64,000 nt of DNA from Conchocele bisecta. Lineage: Eukaryota; Mollusca; Bivalvia; Lucinida; Thyasiridae. The DNA lies in NCBI GenBank assembly GCA_029237695.1, contig CM055265.1, positions 217,051,679-217,115,678 on the forward strand. The letters are read 5' to 3'. Below the pieces are notes generated by a model. That model did not search any database, had not been told where the DNA came from, and saw only the letters and a program-made list of their open reading frames with translations. Numbering within the stretch: position 1 is the first letter of the stretch; each line of letters starts with the position of its first letter. Below are positions 57,801 through 64,000 of the stretch, piece by piece. A program made the translations under genes and the position numbers.

Positions 57801-59592
57801 TCGCGAAGAATCGATAACAAAAACGACAGAAGTTTGGGCGAAAATACAGAGACCACCAAATGCAGCTTAACAAGACGCGTTTGATGCGCCATATTTCATC
57901 AAAATCCGTTACGCAATAAGGACACTATAAAATAATAAGTACTTTGAATCAGGTGGATTCTGGAAATTTCAGTACGTGTTGTTGTTTTTAGTACCACGTG
58001 ATCATGCACCTTGTATACTGTGTACTGATATGCTGGCTAATCGGATCTAATGGTTAAAATGTTCATAAATGTATGGAATATATCTGACGAAGCGTTAATA
58101 TCCAGTAAATACTGAGAACAAACAAACCAGAATAGTAAGATATCACATAATAATAGTAATAGATCAATGATCGTACAAATCGACAATTGACACACTTTCT
58201 AGCTGCCGACTGATACGATAAATTTAAAAGATTATCACTGACAATATAACTACCAAAAAAACTTAGGCCATGATGAAATATACGTTTATTTCCATTTCCT
58301 TCGATACACACTGAAATATAGGATATGAATTAGACACATTCTTTTTAAATTTTAATGAAATTTCTATATTTTGTCTATTACTGAACAATTTCATGTTTGA
58401 TCAATTAACACGTTATAACCAATGTATATACAGTGGGGTCAGCGTGTAAGTGCACACACGAACGAACACGAAATGTTGGTTCCAACCTGTCGTGTTCGTT
58501 CGTGTGTGCACTTACACGCTGACCCCACTGTAACCTGGGAAATGGTAAATAACGATCCATTTTATTGTGACTGATTTTCTCAAGTGTATGAATGGAGTAC
58601 AAAATGCATAATAATCCAATCATGGAAACTGTATAACAGACACATACGCAACTCATGTTGTATTTGTCATGTAGATGATTTGATGATAAAACAGCTAGCT
58701 GATGTTTACCATGAAAAGCTAGCATTTTCATATTAACAAACAAAAAACATATATATTGTGTGGCCACTCAGTTTCCATGACTGTCACCCGGTAACGTACT
58801 AAAGTTACATGCCCACTCTGTAGGCACAAACTGTTCTTTATATCAGGGACATCTGAGACATTTTCTGGCAAAACAAACATTCATTCGCCATTACCCCACG
58901 TATTGATTGGCATTATTATACATTTTATATCAGACGTAAATGTTCACACTGGTATCAGGGGCGATAACCGTGTTTCCTTAAAATGTTAACGGACATTACT
59001 ATTTATTATCTGTATTTATATTTTGATGTGCAATGATCATACTTTATAATCTGTCCAAAATATTTTTTTCCAGGTGATGCATTTCATTAGTATAAATAAT
59101 GAAAAAAGTAGCATGCCTCATTTGCATACGAAAATAGCCTGATACCACCGCGCGTCACTATCAGTACAATATTTATTACTAAATGATTTTATCTGTATAG
59201 CGGGCACTTGTACTTTTTAGTACTGGTGGAATGATGACACAATTATACACTTATTTAATTCCTATAAAGAACATTGTGTGCCTACTGAGTGGGCATGTAC
59301 CTTTAACAAACACCGCATTTGTACAATACAATTTCGTACATTTGAGTTTGCTGTTTGAGAAAAACGCCAATAAAACATGACACTATGAATCTGTATGTGA
59401 GAACTACGATATACCAATATACACGCCACCTAACTGTACCACCAACCTCCACTGCAGGTGCTGTCCACGGAGACGGTGATGAACTGTCTACAGGACCTGT
59501 TTCCCTGCTGGTTTGTCCGGCGTCGTCGCCTCCTCGTCATAGCCCTCATCAATGTGATCGTCTTCATCTTAACTATACCCTTCTGTACAAGG
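34905..59592 (+). CDS. SLC6-family (neurotransmitter:sodium symporter) transporter, 9 exons, 3' end outside window
   Basis: Join 34905-35097, 36262-36393, 43110-43383, 44352-44484, 45601-45735, 46480-46583, 47648-47772, 50755-50867, 59458-59592: 1344 nt, 448 codons, all phases consistent, all introns GT-AG. The product is a plasma-membrane 12-TM transporter. TM1 to about TM9 are present, with family signatures WRFPYLVFRNGGG, SELPW...C...C, GPGWG and LVGLDSQ. The N-terminus is acidic and cytosolic. The long EL2 loop has a Cys pair and four N-glycosylation sequons. Gly stands where monoamine carriers have TM1 Asp, which suggests an amino-acid-type substrate (inference). Na2 residues are kept. 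Na1 and Cl positions are changed: TM1 Asn to Asp, TM7 Asn to Asp, TM2 Tyr to Phe, TM6 Gln to Met. The exact subfamily is not identified. TM10-12 must lie past 64000, since nothing matching is seen in 59593-64000. Confidence 0.93.
35143..35369. mobile_element. Satellite-filled foldback transposon in SLC6 intron 1
   Basis: 227 bp. Ends TACGGAGCCCCGCAGGGGAC and complement; 6-bp flanks CTATCA/CCATCA (5 of 6). The interior is ACAATTCGTTCCCACGAAAT satellite in two orientations. It is closely related to 27589-27889. It begins 45 bp after exon 1. Confidence 0.9.
35628..35758 (+). pseudogene. Decayed partial duplicate of SLC6 exon 2
   Basis: 35691-35758 encodes LSMSEFSGNGSITIRDLAPF and a GTAGGT donor in the same phase as exon 2 (VSMSQFSGKGSLTLWDMAPF). 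Homology also continues past the donor (TAGGTCCACCATC) and, beyond a MITE inserted later, at 36094-36130. The first half of the exon (GAFLIPF... TM2) is scrambled and 12 nt longer, and no acceptor in the right phase is evident. The Trp of the TLW motif is Arg. It is probably a dead duplicate in intron 1; an alternative exon is less likely. Confidence 0.75.
35789..36093. mobile_element. MITE family A, copy in the duplicated exon's flank
   Basis: Same termini and central CACAGCCATTTTGGCTGTG palindrome as 7039-7341. It interrupts the segment duplicated from downstream of exon 2, so it arrived after the duplication. Confidence 0.9.
36262..36393 (+). CDS. SLC6 exon 2 (end of TM1, TM2)
   Basis: Acceptor TACACACAG, donor AAAG|GTAGGT, phases 1 and 1. 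Encodes GAFLIPFALTMMMCGIPLFF then LEVSMSQFSGKG. The chloride-site Tyr of LLPY is Phe (LIPF). Confidence 0.93.
36446..36510. repeat. hAT-type terminal fragment
   Basis: CAGGGGCGGATCCATCATTT followed by a G-rich run, like the ends at 42990 and 61322. Directly after it (36488-36530) is a MITE-D right end (TAGTACCACGTGCTCATAGA). Confidence 0.6.
36524..36770. repeat. MITE family H with a nested perfect palindrome
   Basis: The outer parts (GGAAAAATATCTGGCGCGGC; CACGGCACTAACCTACTATT) match 46800-46960. At 36614-36686 sits a perfect 73-bp hairpin, arms AAGTATATGTTGTGACCACT onward, 36 bp each with a one-base centre. It was probably inserted into the MITE. Confidence 0.8.
36943..37184. mobile_element. 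MITE family C, copy 3
   Basis: GGGGCCGTTTCACTAAACTT to GTTTAGTGAAACGGGCCCC, with a central palindrome on GCATAGGCTGCATATGCAGC and CTGG at both flanks. Confidence 0.9.
37185..39242. other. SLC6 intron 2 sequence; a LINE tail and unassigned open frames
   Basis: 37418-37480 is a plus-strand (AATAC)n followed by CTTTATTAAGCATTAAGC, resembling the 3' tail of a minus-strand LINE like 25655-26755. Frames at 37720-37923 (ending near an AAGGTAAGT donor-like site), 37980-38306 and 38538-39005 have no recognisable motif. The last is GC-rich. A CT microsatellite lies at ~39185-39213. Confidence 0.4.
39243..39457. repeat. Pogo-like MITE, degenerate
   Basis: Left end ACGAACCTCTCTAAATCGAA; a palindromic right part CAGTGGAGCCTCTCTAAACC to CCGGTTTAGAGAGGTTACAC at 39388-39455. 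Confidence 0.7.
39703..39757. repeat. Palindromic repeat
   Basis: AGTGCAGATCCTGATGAGAC pairs with the complement GAGCCGGCTCATCTGGATCT region. It is related to 28108-28172. Confidence 0.7.
39998..40034 (+). repeat. Fragment shared with the 8.6-kb foldback
   Basis: TTGGCGATAAAAAATTACAA followed by TTTTCGAAAAC is identical to part of the palindrome arm at 8590-8620. Confidence 0.6.
40035..40849. other. Intron 2, nothing recognised
   Basis: AT-rich with homopolymer runs; no gene or element. Confidence 0.5.
40850..41005. repeat. Pogo-like MITE, right part
   Basis: GTGTGCTATGCGATCATGAA and TCGGTTTAGAGAGGTCCCAC match 31840-31960. A C-run lies at 40909-40921. Confidence 0.7.
41156..41427. mobile_element. 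Satellite-filled foldback element with distinct ends
   Basis: 13-bp inverted ends TATTTATTCAGTA / TACTGAATAAATA enclose ~22-bp units around GATTTTTGGATATCCATTAT in both orientations. The design is the same as 17440-17983, but the termini differ. The target duplication is unclear. Confidence 0.75.
41428..42989. other. Intron 2, nothing recognised
   Basis: A few more GGATATCCA motifs occur just after the element (41470-41530). Otherwise AT-rich sequence with no gene seen. Confidence 0.5.
42990..43035. repeat. hAT-type terminal fragment
   Basis: CAGAGGCGGATCCAGGATTT then a G-run, 75 bp before exon 3. It matches the left end of 61322-61780. Confidence 0.65.
43110..43383 (+). CDS. SLC6 exon 3 (TM3, EL2)
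   Basis: Acceptor GTCATGCAG, donor CA|GTAAGT, in phase 1, out phase 2. TM3 has the conserved YYN pair but an Arg (ILRAW) where family members carry a neutral residue. SSELPWQRC...WNQAGC gives the EL2 disulfide Cys pair. Sequons NVT, NVT, NVT and NMT follow. Confidence 0.95.
43384..43867. other. SLC6 intron 3, nothing recognised
   Basis: No element is identified between exon 3 and the MITE-D copy. Confidence 0.5.
43868..44289. mobile_element. MITE family D, complete, 62 bp before exon 4
   Basis: ~420 bp. The left end is AGGGTGTATGATCACTTGGT with a CAA run. The right end is TTGTTGTTGTTGTAACATGT then GATAATGCACCTT. The central foldback GTCGTTTTTGCGAAGAATCG pairs with its complement. Non-coding. 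Confidence 0.85.
44352..44484 (+). CDS. SLC6 exon 4 (end of EL2, TM4)
   Basis: Acceptor CCCACGGCAG, donor AAG|GTACGG. Encodes YEVLQLSSGIDNLGGIHWHF and TM4 ending RSIKSIEK. Phases 2 in, 0 out. Confidence 0.93.
44504..44908 (+). repeat. MITE family B in SLC6 intron 4
   Basis: Starts 19 bp after exon 4. CATGTTCTTGATATCAGAAA to GAAACAATTATACACTT matches 610-1040. The termini are lost. Confidence 0.85.
44909..45110. mobile_element. MITE family E, copy 1
   Basis: 202 bp with inverted ends TATAATTCCAGCA / TGCTGGAATTATA. Copy 2 is in reverse at 62022-62219. Non-coding. Confidence 0.85.
45111..45207. repeat. ~90-bp palindrome linked to MITE-E
   Basis: AACTTGGAAAAGTCGCGGGA onward pairs with its complement around GGCCTTCCGGCC. 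The same core lies beside MITE-E at 61975-62012. Confidence 0.8.
45207..45573. mobile_element. Pogo-like MITE family F, reverse of 30578-30990
   Basis: The right end GGGGAGGTTCAACTG is followed by TA. The interior shares AAGGGTTAAATATAGAGG-type and ACATGTTTTTATTGATAAAG sequence. The left end is eroded. It ends 27 bp before exon 5, inside the usual branch-point/pyrimidine zone. Confidence 0.8.
45601..45735 (+). CDS. SLC6 exon 5 (TM5)
   Basis: Acceptor ATTGTTGTAG, donor AGG|GTAAGC, phase 0/0, 45 codons. Encodes VMYVTVFVPILLMIVIWIRT then LTLEGAVDGILYF, the family's GAxDGIxY motif. Confidence 0.93.
46270..46356. repeat. Perfect 87-bp hairpin in SLC6 intron 5
   Basis: 43-bp arms, from ATTATGTAAATTCCACGAGC to CCTAATGTGT, are perfectly complementary with a one-base centre. 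Confidence 0.9.
46480..46583 (+). CDS. SLC6 exon 6 (TM6)
   Basis: Acceptor ATCACTGTAG, donor AG|GTATGT, phase 0/2. VWLEAALMACYTLGPGWGTL then SHNKFSSNC. At the family's Gln of the chloride site there is Met, and at Ser336 (SERT numbering) Thr. F-to-W in GPGWG. Confidence 0.93.
46800..46960. mobile_element. MITE family H, complete
   Basis: Inverted arms of ~45 bp: AGAATAGTAGGTTAGTGCCG, GGGAAAATATCTGGC, and complement ending at ~46953. A central palindrome lies on CGGAAACGGGATG / CATCCCGTTTCC. Confidence 0.85.
46961..47647. other. SLC6 intron 6, TTTGGCGGGAA-rich
   Basis: 47310-47460 has seven or more TTTGGCGGGAA / TTGGCGGCGC motifs, a degenerate local repeat. No coding sequence is seen. Confidence 0.5.
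47648..47772 (+). CDS. SLC6 exon 7 (TM7, EL4 start)
   Basis: Acceptor CCCCTTGCAG, donor G|GTACGC, phases 2 in, 1 out. HSVVTTVLDCISAVMNGLIC: the TM7 Asn that binds Na1 and chloride in relatives is Asp, and the chloride-site Ser four residues on is Ala. Confidence 0.93.
47790..48048. mobile_element. 259-bp foldback, 17 bp after exon 7
   Basis: Arms of ~78 bp (TTGAAGTAACGGACCGAAGT ... GCATCAATAAACGAAA and complement) with an inner palindrome ATAGACTCCATAGAGTCTAT. Confidence 0.85.
48195..48497. mobile_element. MITE family A, copy 3
   Basis: Same 60-bp termini and central palindrome as 7039-7341, full length. Confidence 0.9.
48676..50659. repeat. MITE family A, copy 4, split by a 1.7-kb insertion
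   Basis: The left part 48676-48770 and right part 50463-50659 join exactly at TTTTTA / TTATAC of the intact copies. The central CAGCCATTTTGGCTG hairpin is deleted in the right part. Confidence 0.85.
48771..50462. mobile_element. GTCGGC-headed repeat element with nine ~140-185-bp tandem units
   Basis: 1692 bp inside MITE-A, with TTA on both sides as a likely target duplication. It starts GCTCGATTATTCGAAGAATA, then CACCCC(GGCGTC)n at 48812-48845. Nine diverged units follow (TATGGAATACTACTGG ... CCATACTTGGACAACTTCAT ... CCCTGATCTATATTTGACCT) at ~48860-50385. It ends GTAGTCGAGCTATGCTGTTC to AGCTCTTG. I know this repeat type from bivalve genomes. Non-coding. Confidence 0.8.
50755..50867 (+). CDS. 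SLC6 exon 8 (EL4, TM8)
   Basis: Acceptor GTTTTTTCAG, donor CAA|GTAATC, phases 1 in, 0 out. GISLGFTVYPTALTFIPLPQ then NLMLVGLDSQ, which keeps the Leu, Asp and Ser of the Na2 site. Confidence 0.93.
51056..51225. repeat. Pogo-like MITE, degenerate
   Basis: Left end CAGTAGAGCCTCTCTAAACC; right end GGAAGTTCCACTG then TA. The interior (ATCCCTGTTCAAGTTCGCAA) resembles 39300-39350. Confidence 0.65.
51226..52525. other. SLC6 intron 8, nothing recognised
   Basis: AT-rich with short unconvincing frames. Confidence 0.5.
52526..52612. repeat. Foldback of ~80 bp
   Basis: ATTGTTTTAAAGTCAC ... TTTTATTAAATTTTCGACCA pairs with its complement around ATG, ~38-bp arms. Confidence 0.85.
52847..57215 (+). pseudogene. 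Nearly complete non-LTR retrotransposon (LINE), mutated
   Basis: ORF1 C-terminus (52847-53401): an RRM-like KRVFIHHDQSREERLMASNL, then Asp-Arg-rich repeats. ORF2 follows in the same frame directly after TAG. The apurinic endonuclease has IGFWNVNGW (53405), AETHLL, FICGDFNARCGD (53850) and SIPDHSIL (54190). The reverse transcriptase has FIDFRKAYDCIDR (55405), GLRQGCSLSSLLFNMFINDL (55580) and motif C YAEDVV at 55700, where the first catalytic Asp is Glu. A C-terminal CPFCMTQVEDEYHVLFSC knuckle lies at 56680. Frameshifts lie near 53632 (T-run), 53700, 54867, 55185 and 56034, plus a G-run at 56529. The 3' end is at about 57215 after AATAAA. It is CR1/L2-like by organisation (inference), lies sense in SLC6 intron 8, and its 5' end is truncated. 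Confidence 0.9.
57216..57635. other. SLC6 intron 8, nothing recognised
   Basis: AT-rich; no element found. Confidence 0.5.
57636..58012. mobile_element. MITE family D, complete
   Basis: Ends AAGGTGCATGATCACTTTGT and CCACGTGATCATGCACCTT. The interior has GATGAAATATGGCGCAGCAA and its complement. Non-coding. Confidence 0.9.
58431..58530. mobile_element. 100-bp palindromic Tc1/mariner-type MITE, copy 1
   Basis: CAGTGGGGTCAGCGTGTAAG to its complement, flanked by TA on both sides. Nearly the whole unit is one hairpin. It differs from 60545-60644 at about three central bases. Confidence 0.9.
58800..59305 (+). mobile_element. MITE family B, full length
   Basis: TAAAGTTACATGCCCACTCT to GAGTGGGCATGTACCTTTA, body as in 583-1080. 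It ends 152 bp before exon 9. Confidence 0.9.
59458..59592 (+). CDS. SLC6 exon 9 (intracellular loop 4, TM9)
   Basis: Acceptor CTCCACTGCAG, donor AGG|GTGAGT, phase 0/0, 45 codons. VLSTETVMNCLQDLFPCWFV, then an RRRR basic loop and TM9 LLVIALINVIVFILTIPF. It is the last exon in the window. Confidence 0.9.
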
Positions 59593-59649
59593 GTGAGTAC
59601 CTGTGACATCTGTAGTTGTCAGAGTACACTGCCATGACTGCTTCCACTC

Positions 59650-60504
59650 ACAGGTGACAGTATCGGGATAAGATTTCCATCAAGATCAGTCCCAAAATTT
59701 TTTCAAAGTTATGTAATCAGTAAAAAAAACAGTGCAACATCTTAATTAAATTATGACGGTCATAAAGGATACATATTAAATTACTAATCTGAGAAATATA
59801 TTTAAATTCGACCTGTTCATTAACGAGAAATTTCATAAAATGTAAAACGACATCACGTGGACATCACTGAGGTGCCATTTGTTCGAGAAAAATTCCAACG
59901 TTTCTGAACAAATATTACATTCTGTCGATGTCTGAACATCCAGACAGCCTACAATCAATGACCAAGAATATGTATTGACTCTTACCATCAATAAAACATG
60001 CTATCTAAGCTGCATGTAAATGCTTCACGCTGAAATTTAGTTATTTTGTTCATTTTCTGCATGGAGATCGCCATGTTGTTTACGAAGACGGACGGAGAGC
60101 TCCGGTTTGTGTCAATGGTTTTTATTGGCTGGCCGAAACACCCGAAATGTTCCAGCCAATGAAACCCGTCGATAGATAATCGGGGTATTTCCCGAATGCA
60201 TCGAAAGCAACATGGCCGTTAGAACTCAATTTTAGTGGATGGAAAGGAAAAACAATGTTAAACTCGGAATAAAGGTTGGAAATGTAACGTGAATTATAGT
60301 TTTTCATGTCACATATTGAGTATAGTATTCAATTAAGTTGATACAAACTGTATTATTGGGGTATTCAGTAATTTATTCGTCAGAATCGGTGATTATAAAT
60401 AAAAACAAATGTCACCTCAGTGATGTCCAGGAAAAATATCACTCTAATAAACCTTTGGAACCGATCTTGATGGAAATCTTATCCCGATACTGTCACCTGT
60501 GCTC
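59650..60504. mobile_element. 855-bp terminal-inverted-repeat element in SLC6 intron 9
   Basis: The ends ACAGGTGACAGTATCGGGAT / AAGATTTCCATCAAGATC are complementary over ~45 bp. A second inverted pair GACATCACTGAGGTG lies at 59865 and 60410. No transposase is seen. Confidence 0.75.
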
Positions 60505-60544
60505 CCACTCAGCTAGCATAATCCTCTGGCATGATAGACATGTA

Positions 60545-60644
60545 CAGTGGGGTCAGCGTGTAAGTGCACACACGAACGAACACGACAGGTTGGTTCAAAC
60601 CTGTCGTGTTCGTTCGTGTGTGCACTTACACGCTGACCCCACTG
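60545..60644. mobile_element. 100-bp palindromic Tc1/mariner-type MITE, copy 2
   Basis: Same as 58431-58530, also 100 bp between TA dinucleotides. Confidence 0.9.
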
Positions 60645-61191
60645 TACAAGGTATGATGAAGCTGAGGATGGTCACTGGCCGACAAACAAACAATGTGCAC
60701 ATTGATTCAAGCGAGTATACACTCGTGCGTCCAAATTAAAGGTTCTGCCATACAAAAAATGTGTTCATGCTAACTACTAGTAGAATTATAACTGAACTTA
60801 CACGATAACTAAATAATGTTAGCTGCCAAGTTGTTCTAGTAAAACAATTATCGAGTTAAGATGAAACGGTTACATGTATAATGTAATACTTAATTATTGC
60901 ATGTAAAAAAAGTGCATCTTCCATAAATGCATAGTGAAAACGCCCACTCAGTGTATTGTGTTTATATCCCAATGAATTACATTAGCCGCACGTGACGTCT
61001 CGCGATGTTGTTGATTGGTGAAAGCTTGTTTGACGTCATTAATTTCAACGACGTTGTCAATAACGTCACGCTAATGACCGGCAACGCAGCAGTTCCATGA
61101 ATTGCGACAAAACTACGTATACGTAGAACAAGATGATTTTTATTAGCGCCATATTTGGCTATTTACATTTTCGAAACTATCAGCACATGCA
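60645..61191. other. SLC6 intron 9, nothing recognised
   Basis: No exon matching TM10 of the family is visible. Confidence 0.5.
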
Positions 61192-61321
61192 TAAATATAC
61201 TTACGTGAACAAGTACATGTATGTTTAAAAACCTGATGTAAAATGTGTTTTAATGTTGAATGTAATCTGCAACTACTGCAGCAAAACATTAGGTGCATGT
61301 GTATAAAGAGATTGTGTAAAC

Positions 61322-61780
61322 CAGGCGCGGATCCAGGATTTCGGGATAGGGGGGGGGGGCGTAACTATTTTGCAATACTTGACTATATTATCGAACGAGC
61401 TATAATATAGTTAAGACTCAAGTATTGCAAAATAGTCGACCGAGCGGAGCTCCGGATAGCGCTAGCGGGGTCCGGGGGCATTTTCACCCGGATTTTTTTT
61501 GAAATCTACATCGTATTTCCTGCGTTGTGGCGCATTTTGGAGCAAAAATATTGCCACTGTCACAGTATGTTTAGACATGATTTTTTATTGAAAATGTTTA
61601 AATTTTGAAACAATAAGACAACGACCGAAAAATGCATGGAATACATGGCACTTGGCATGAAACGTGCCTTGTAACTTGTAAAAAATATTTACTCGGCGAA
61701 TTTTAGGGGTGGGGGGGGGGGGGCGCGCCGCCGTGCCCCCCCCCCCCCCCACCCCCCCCCCCCCGCCCCTGAATACGCCC
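61322..61780. mobile_element. hAT-like non-autonomous element nested in the left arm
   Basis: 459 bp with an exact 8-bp duplication GTGTAAAC (61314-61321 and 61781-61788). The intact right arm has the empty site. Starts CAGGCGCGGATCCAGGATTT, ends CCCCTGAATACGCCC, with G- and C-runs near the ends. Confidence 0.8.
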
Positions 61781-62021
61781 GTGTAAACAATGAAGAGACG
61801 AAAAAACCCTTCATTTAAAAAAAAGCAGTAAAAGAGAACAGATTTTGGAAACTGTCCTAGTCAGTGTATTGATTATCCAGAGCATGGAATTGATCGCCTA
61901 CAGTGATCACAATGATGAATTCGCTGTATTGAGTATAGGAAATGAATGGCCTTTTTGTGGAATTTATCGGGGTATAAACTTGGAAAAGTCGCGGGAATAC
62001 TGGACGAAGGCCATTCATTCC

Positions 62022-62219
62022 TTATAATTCCAGCATTTTAAATAAATTCATCAAGAAAATGTGTTTTCCGTTTTCTTAATCATTATTTAAACTGCGCCTC
62101 ACGGTTACGGCAAGTAGTTCGGCGTGGGAGTTTACTGGGATATAAATTTTGGACACAGACTTGCTATGGGCCAATCAAATGTTAGGGAATTGTGTAAATA
62201 TGTTTGTGCTGGAATTATT
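62022..62219. mobile_element. MITE family E, copy 2
   Basis: TTATAATTCCAGCA to TGCTGGAATTATT, reverse of 44909-45110, again beside the GGAAAAGTCGCGGGAATACT segment. Confidence 0.85.
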
Positions 62220-62660
62220 ACCTAGTGTGCCCAACTTGGGCGTTGATCAATGTTTGGCAACATCTGCCCATTGAATGTACACATGGCCGAATGACACGTT
62301 GAGGCATTGCTTCCCATACTTCATGAAGAGCTACACTGCCCTTCGACTTTCCCGTGCTATTGTCTCTCGTTCAATATCAGTTGGCCCGTGCATTATGTGT
62401 CTGTTTAGACAATACATCATTGTGATCACTGTATACGATCCGTTTTATGCTCGGGATATCAATATTGACTAGGAAATTGCGTTCTCTTTACTGCAGTTTT
62501 TTTAAATGAAGGGTGTTGTTCTCTTTTCATTGTTTACACAATCTCTGTAAACACATGCATCTAATGTTGTGGTGCAGTAGTTGCAGATTAGATTCAGAAT
62601 TAACAACGTTTTACATTCGGTTTTTAAACAAACATACTTGTTCACGAAATATCTAACCAT

Positions 62661-63939
62661 TTATATACTGTAAAGTTTATTTTGGCCTTAAGTATATATT
62701 AAGTAATACAACCATGTACAACCATGTACAACCATGTGCTGCTGCTTTTACTGTAGTATGAAAAACATTTGGTCGGTTTAAAATTTGCGAGGACGCACTT
62801 TAAACAGCAACTACAGCAACCGCAGCGATCATTGAAAACTGAATATTAATAATACATGATGTGGGTCCCATATTGGGTTTAATATGGGTTGCATTGTGTT
62901 CTAGGTGCATACTGGCTAGTTTCTCGACCGAATGGTGAACACTGTATACGCTAATAATAAAGCACAGCTGCACAGGCAGTTTTGTGTCTATATTAGTATC
63001 AATTAGATTAGACCCATGTTTGTCAGATATTGGCGGATTATTTGTTATATAACGATGCAGATGTTATCATCTTTATTGTCAATTTATATTACAGTAAGTC
63101 TGCATCAGATAAAATTACGGTACATCATCGTATCGCTTACTCATAGGATATACAACTAAAAACACATGATGTGCTTGTGAATAATCTGTAAACAATCCAC
63201 ATAGCTGATGTCCATACTAATTCCATGTTTTCACCTTACACTTTCAACGCAGCAACTATTGTCAATTTCTAGTTAATTGTTTAACTTGTCTGTTTGCGAA
63301 GAAAAGTGGGAAACCTATTGTCACAACTCTTGCGTCTGCAGTATGTTGGTTAACCTTGTGTTGGGAACCATTTTGACAAAACCACTCTTCATATATGTTA
63401 ACAATTCTTGGTGACAACTCCCTCCTGACTCTTACTTCACCCAGCACAGATTACCCACCCATCTGTGTCATTCACGTACTTCGCACGCTTAAACAAATGT
63501 TCTTATTGTAAATACGAAATACTCTTTATGTTGAACGCCAACACCAAGAGGTCCTTGGCAATCGCCAATACAAACACGAATATAAAATGTGCATTGTAGT
63601 TGCGGTATTATTGCAGGTGTGGTATTATTATGGTGGGTGTGAAGAATTGTGTCACAATGATTCAAACTGATAGCAATGACTAAAGCACAACTGAATGTAA
63701 ACTCGTGTACAATCAATACAAAAGTCAAAAGCTGCACAACTGTCTCATGACAGCTATGCTCAACGACCATGACTGATCATGAAACTGATAAACATTATGC
63801 AGCTGAATACTTCCATTATGTTATTATGTCACGATTCCCGTTAAATTGGCTTTAGCTTAAGCTGTGGATAGGAGGTGTTTGTGACATGGACTAAGATAAC
63901 TGTCCGTGACACAAACGTACAAGTGCCATAAGACTACAG
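62661..63939. other. Non-coding, nothing recognised
   Basis: A short triplication of ACAACCATGT lies at ~62705-62735. No further SLC6 exon is seen. Confidence 0.5.
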
Positions 63940-64000
63940 TAGCCTATTTCACCAACATCACCAAGTATACTTATCCAGCAAAGTATACTTTGAGGGAGAA
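63940..64000 (+). repeat. MITE family A, left end at window edge
   Basis: TAGCCTATTTCACCAACATC through AAAGTATACTTTGAGGGAGA matches the family start. The rest lies beyond the window. Confidence 0.85.

Larger units (their letters stand above)
61192..62660. mobile_element. Long inverted-repeat element (~260-bp arms) with nested insertions
   Basis: The left arm (61192-61925 minus an insertion) and right arm (62405-62660) are complementary: ATCTGCAACTACTGCAGCAA, AACCCTTCATTTAAAAAAAA, CAGTGATCACAATGATGAAT. The centre contains MITE-E and part of its linked palindrome. Short frames here come from the arms. Confidence 0.75.

Noticed and set aside
59593..64000. Further SLC6 exons (TM10-12)
   Set aside because: Frames here, including 62275-62472, come from transposon arms or lack the family's motifs, so the rest of the gene must lie downstream.

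Overview
This is animal nuclear DNA. It has spliced genes with GT/AG introns, no operons, AT-rich non-coding sequence, and a very high density of short inverted-repeat transposons. A GTCGGC-repeat element (48771-50462), Tc1/mariner, hAT, pogo-like and CR1/L2-like LINE remnants, and repeats I associate with bivalve genomes suggest a lophotrochozoan, most likely a bivalve mollusc. The species call is an inference.

Layout. 1-12 kb is a transposon graveyard. It holds a decayed multi-copy gene of a family I know only as uncharacterised (1752-4150), a Tc1/mariner transposase relic (4890-5545), a tRNA-derived SINE, several MITE families, a 68-bp minisatellite and a 1.5-kb terminal-inverted-repeat element. 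12.2-19.3 kb holds two convergent zinc-finger genes. Their 5' ends, including an identical first exon that encodes MEDA plus a split Arg codon, form a ~0.5-kb inverted repeat. The plus-strand gene (12281-13171) looks intact. The minus-strand gene (19271 down to 17016) is broken by a satellite-filled transposon with a clean 6-bp target duplication. 19.6-32.9 kb is repeats and a LINE 3' relic. 32.9-33.9 kb holds two candidate exons of an unrecognised cysteine-containing protein, one of them split by a satellite block.

The main gene is an SLC6 (neurotransmitter:sodium symporter) family transporter on the plus strand. Nine coding exons lie between 34905 and 59592 and encode 448 residues in perfect phase, up to about TM9. 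The last exons lie beyond the window. Its Na2 site is conserved, but the Na1 and chloride-site residues are replaced, so its ion coupling may be unusual. An extra, decayed half-copy of exon 2 lies in intron 1. The introns are packed with MITEs, and intron 8 holds a nearly complete but mutated LINE in sense orientation (52847-57215).

The most interesting theme is a class of foldback transposons whose interior is a 21-22-bp palindrome-bearing satellite. Copies lie at 17440-17983, 18649-19071, 27589-27889 and 35143-35369, with fragments at 33206-33506 and 34126-34220, and a possible relative at 41156-41427. The four complete members share ends close to TAYGGRRYRCC. Two have exact 6-bp target duplications and two have near-exact ones. 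Two insertions can be checked inside this window: one against the unfilled arm of the inverted repeat, the other because removing it restores a zinc-finger reading frame.

MITE family labels A to H are local to this annotation.
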